A stretch of 43,855 bases of DNA, taken from Candidatus Dadabacteria bacterium. Its GTDB lineage: Bacteria; Desulfobacterota_D; UBA1144; Nemesobacterales; CSP1-2. This document shows, piece after piece, positions 43,742 to 43,855 of the stretch. A model generated the notes under the pieces. That model had not been told where the DNA came from and did not search any database. It worked only from the letters and a program-made list of their open reading frames with translations. How positions within the stretch are numbered: position 1 is the stretch's first letter; each line of letters begins with the position of its first letter. A program made the position numbers and the translations under genes. The stretch lies in contig JAHFBK010000002.1 of the NCBI GenBank assembly GCA_023250035.1, positions 1 to 43,855 of the forward strand, read 5' to 3'.

Positions 43742-43855
43742 ATGAGTGAGATACGAATAAAGCTTCCAGACGGAGAGATAAAAGGCTTTCCGAAGGGAAT
43801 AACTATTGGAGAGATATTTAGATCCCTTGGAATTAGAGATAGTGTAATCGGCGCT
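43742..43855 (+). CDS. thrS: Threonyl-tRNA synthetase, N-terminal part (runs off the window)
   Basis: The first 38 codons read MSEIRIKLPDGEIKGFPKGI and TIGEIFRSLGIRDSVIGA, which is the TGS domain that opens bacterial threonyl-tRNA synthetase. The rest lies beyond the window, so the catalytic core and editing domain are not seen. Other TGS-domain proteins (RelA/SpoT) have a different position for this domain. The ATG has no ribosome-binding site, and a T-box is not visible in the short leader. Confidence 0.8.
   Translation, partial: MSEIRIKLPDGEIKGFPKGITIGEIFRSLGIRDSVIGA

Overview
The window looks like a chromosomal segment of an uncultured, moderately AT-rich, probably Gram-negative bacterium. 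A PpiD/SurA-type periplasmic chaperone and SecA with a C-terminal zinc finger point to a cell with a periplasm. CofC and an NpdG-like reductase point to coenzyme F420 use. That combination, and the very repeat-rich intergenic DNA, would fit a candidate-phylum or deltaproteobacterium-like lineage, but the taxonomic guess is weak inference and no rRNA is present.

Layout. 1-5 kb: site-2 protease with CBS domains, maf, yggS, proC, yggT and yggU as a housekeeping cluster, then an alpha/beta hydrolase. 5-7.4 kb: two small unknown proteins, an NpdG-like F420-dependent reductase and yjbQ. 7.6-10.7 kb: mutS and yraN. 11-12.7 kb: a compact minus-strand cassette of DUF7689, an unnamed family and TIGR04255, the best candidate for an undescribed system. 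13.3-15.4 kb: groES-groEL under a promoter that overlaps a CIRCE operator and ending at a clear terminator. 15.4-19.3 kb: speB, cofC, pncB and AMMECR1. 19.3-20 kb: a graveyard with a decayed IS1380-like transposase tail. 20-24 kb: a membrane-anchored gluzincin-type metalloprotease with two PPC-like domains, then a PpiD that seems to lack its parvulin domain. 24.2-31 kb: smc and secA. 31-34.2 kb: MoxR ATPase, a small membrane protein, a pterin carbinolamine dehydratase, a HerA/DUF87-type ATPase remnant and folK. 34.15-34.5 kb: an AT-rich gene-free stretch with three perfect DnaA boxes. 34.5-41.4 kb: a 1677-residue PAS/GAF sensor kinase and its REC-PAS-REC-LuxR regulator. 41.4-43.9 kb: folD, thiD, tRNA-Val(GAC) and the start of thrS.

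The genes are mostly housekeeping: proofreading and mismatch repair, chaperones, secretion, chromosome condensation, and folate, thiamine, NAD and F420 metabolism. The accessory parts are the three-gene cassette, the metalloprotease and the two-component pair. Several genes (mutS, smc, AMMECR1) have promoter-like hexamers so close to the start codon, with no Shine-Dalgarno sequence, that leaderless mRNAs are likely. Others (groES, secA, moxR, the sensor kinase and its regulator) have strong GGAGG-type sites. Nearly every intergenic gap carries a palindromic dispersed element, and at least six sequence types can be told apart.
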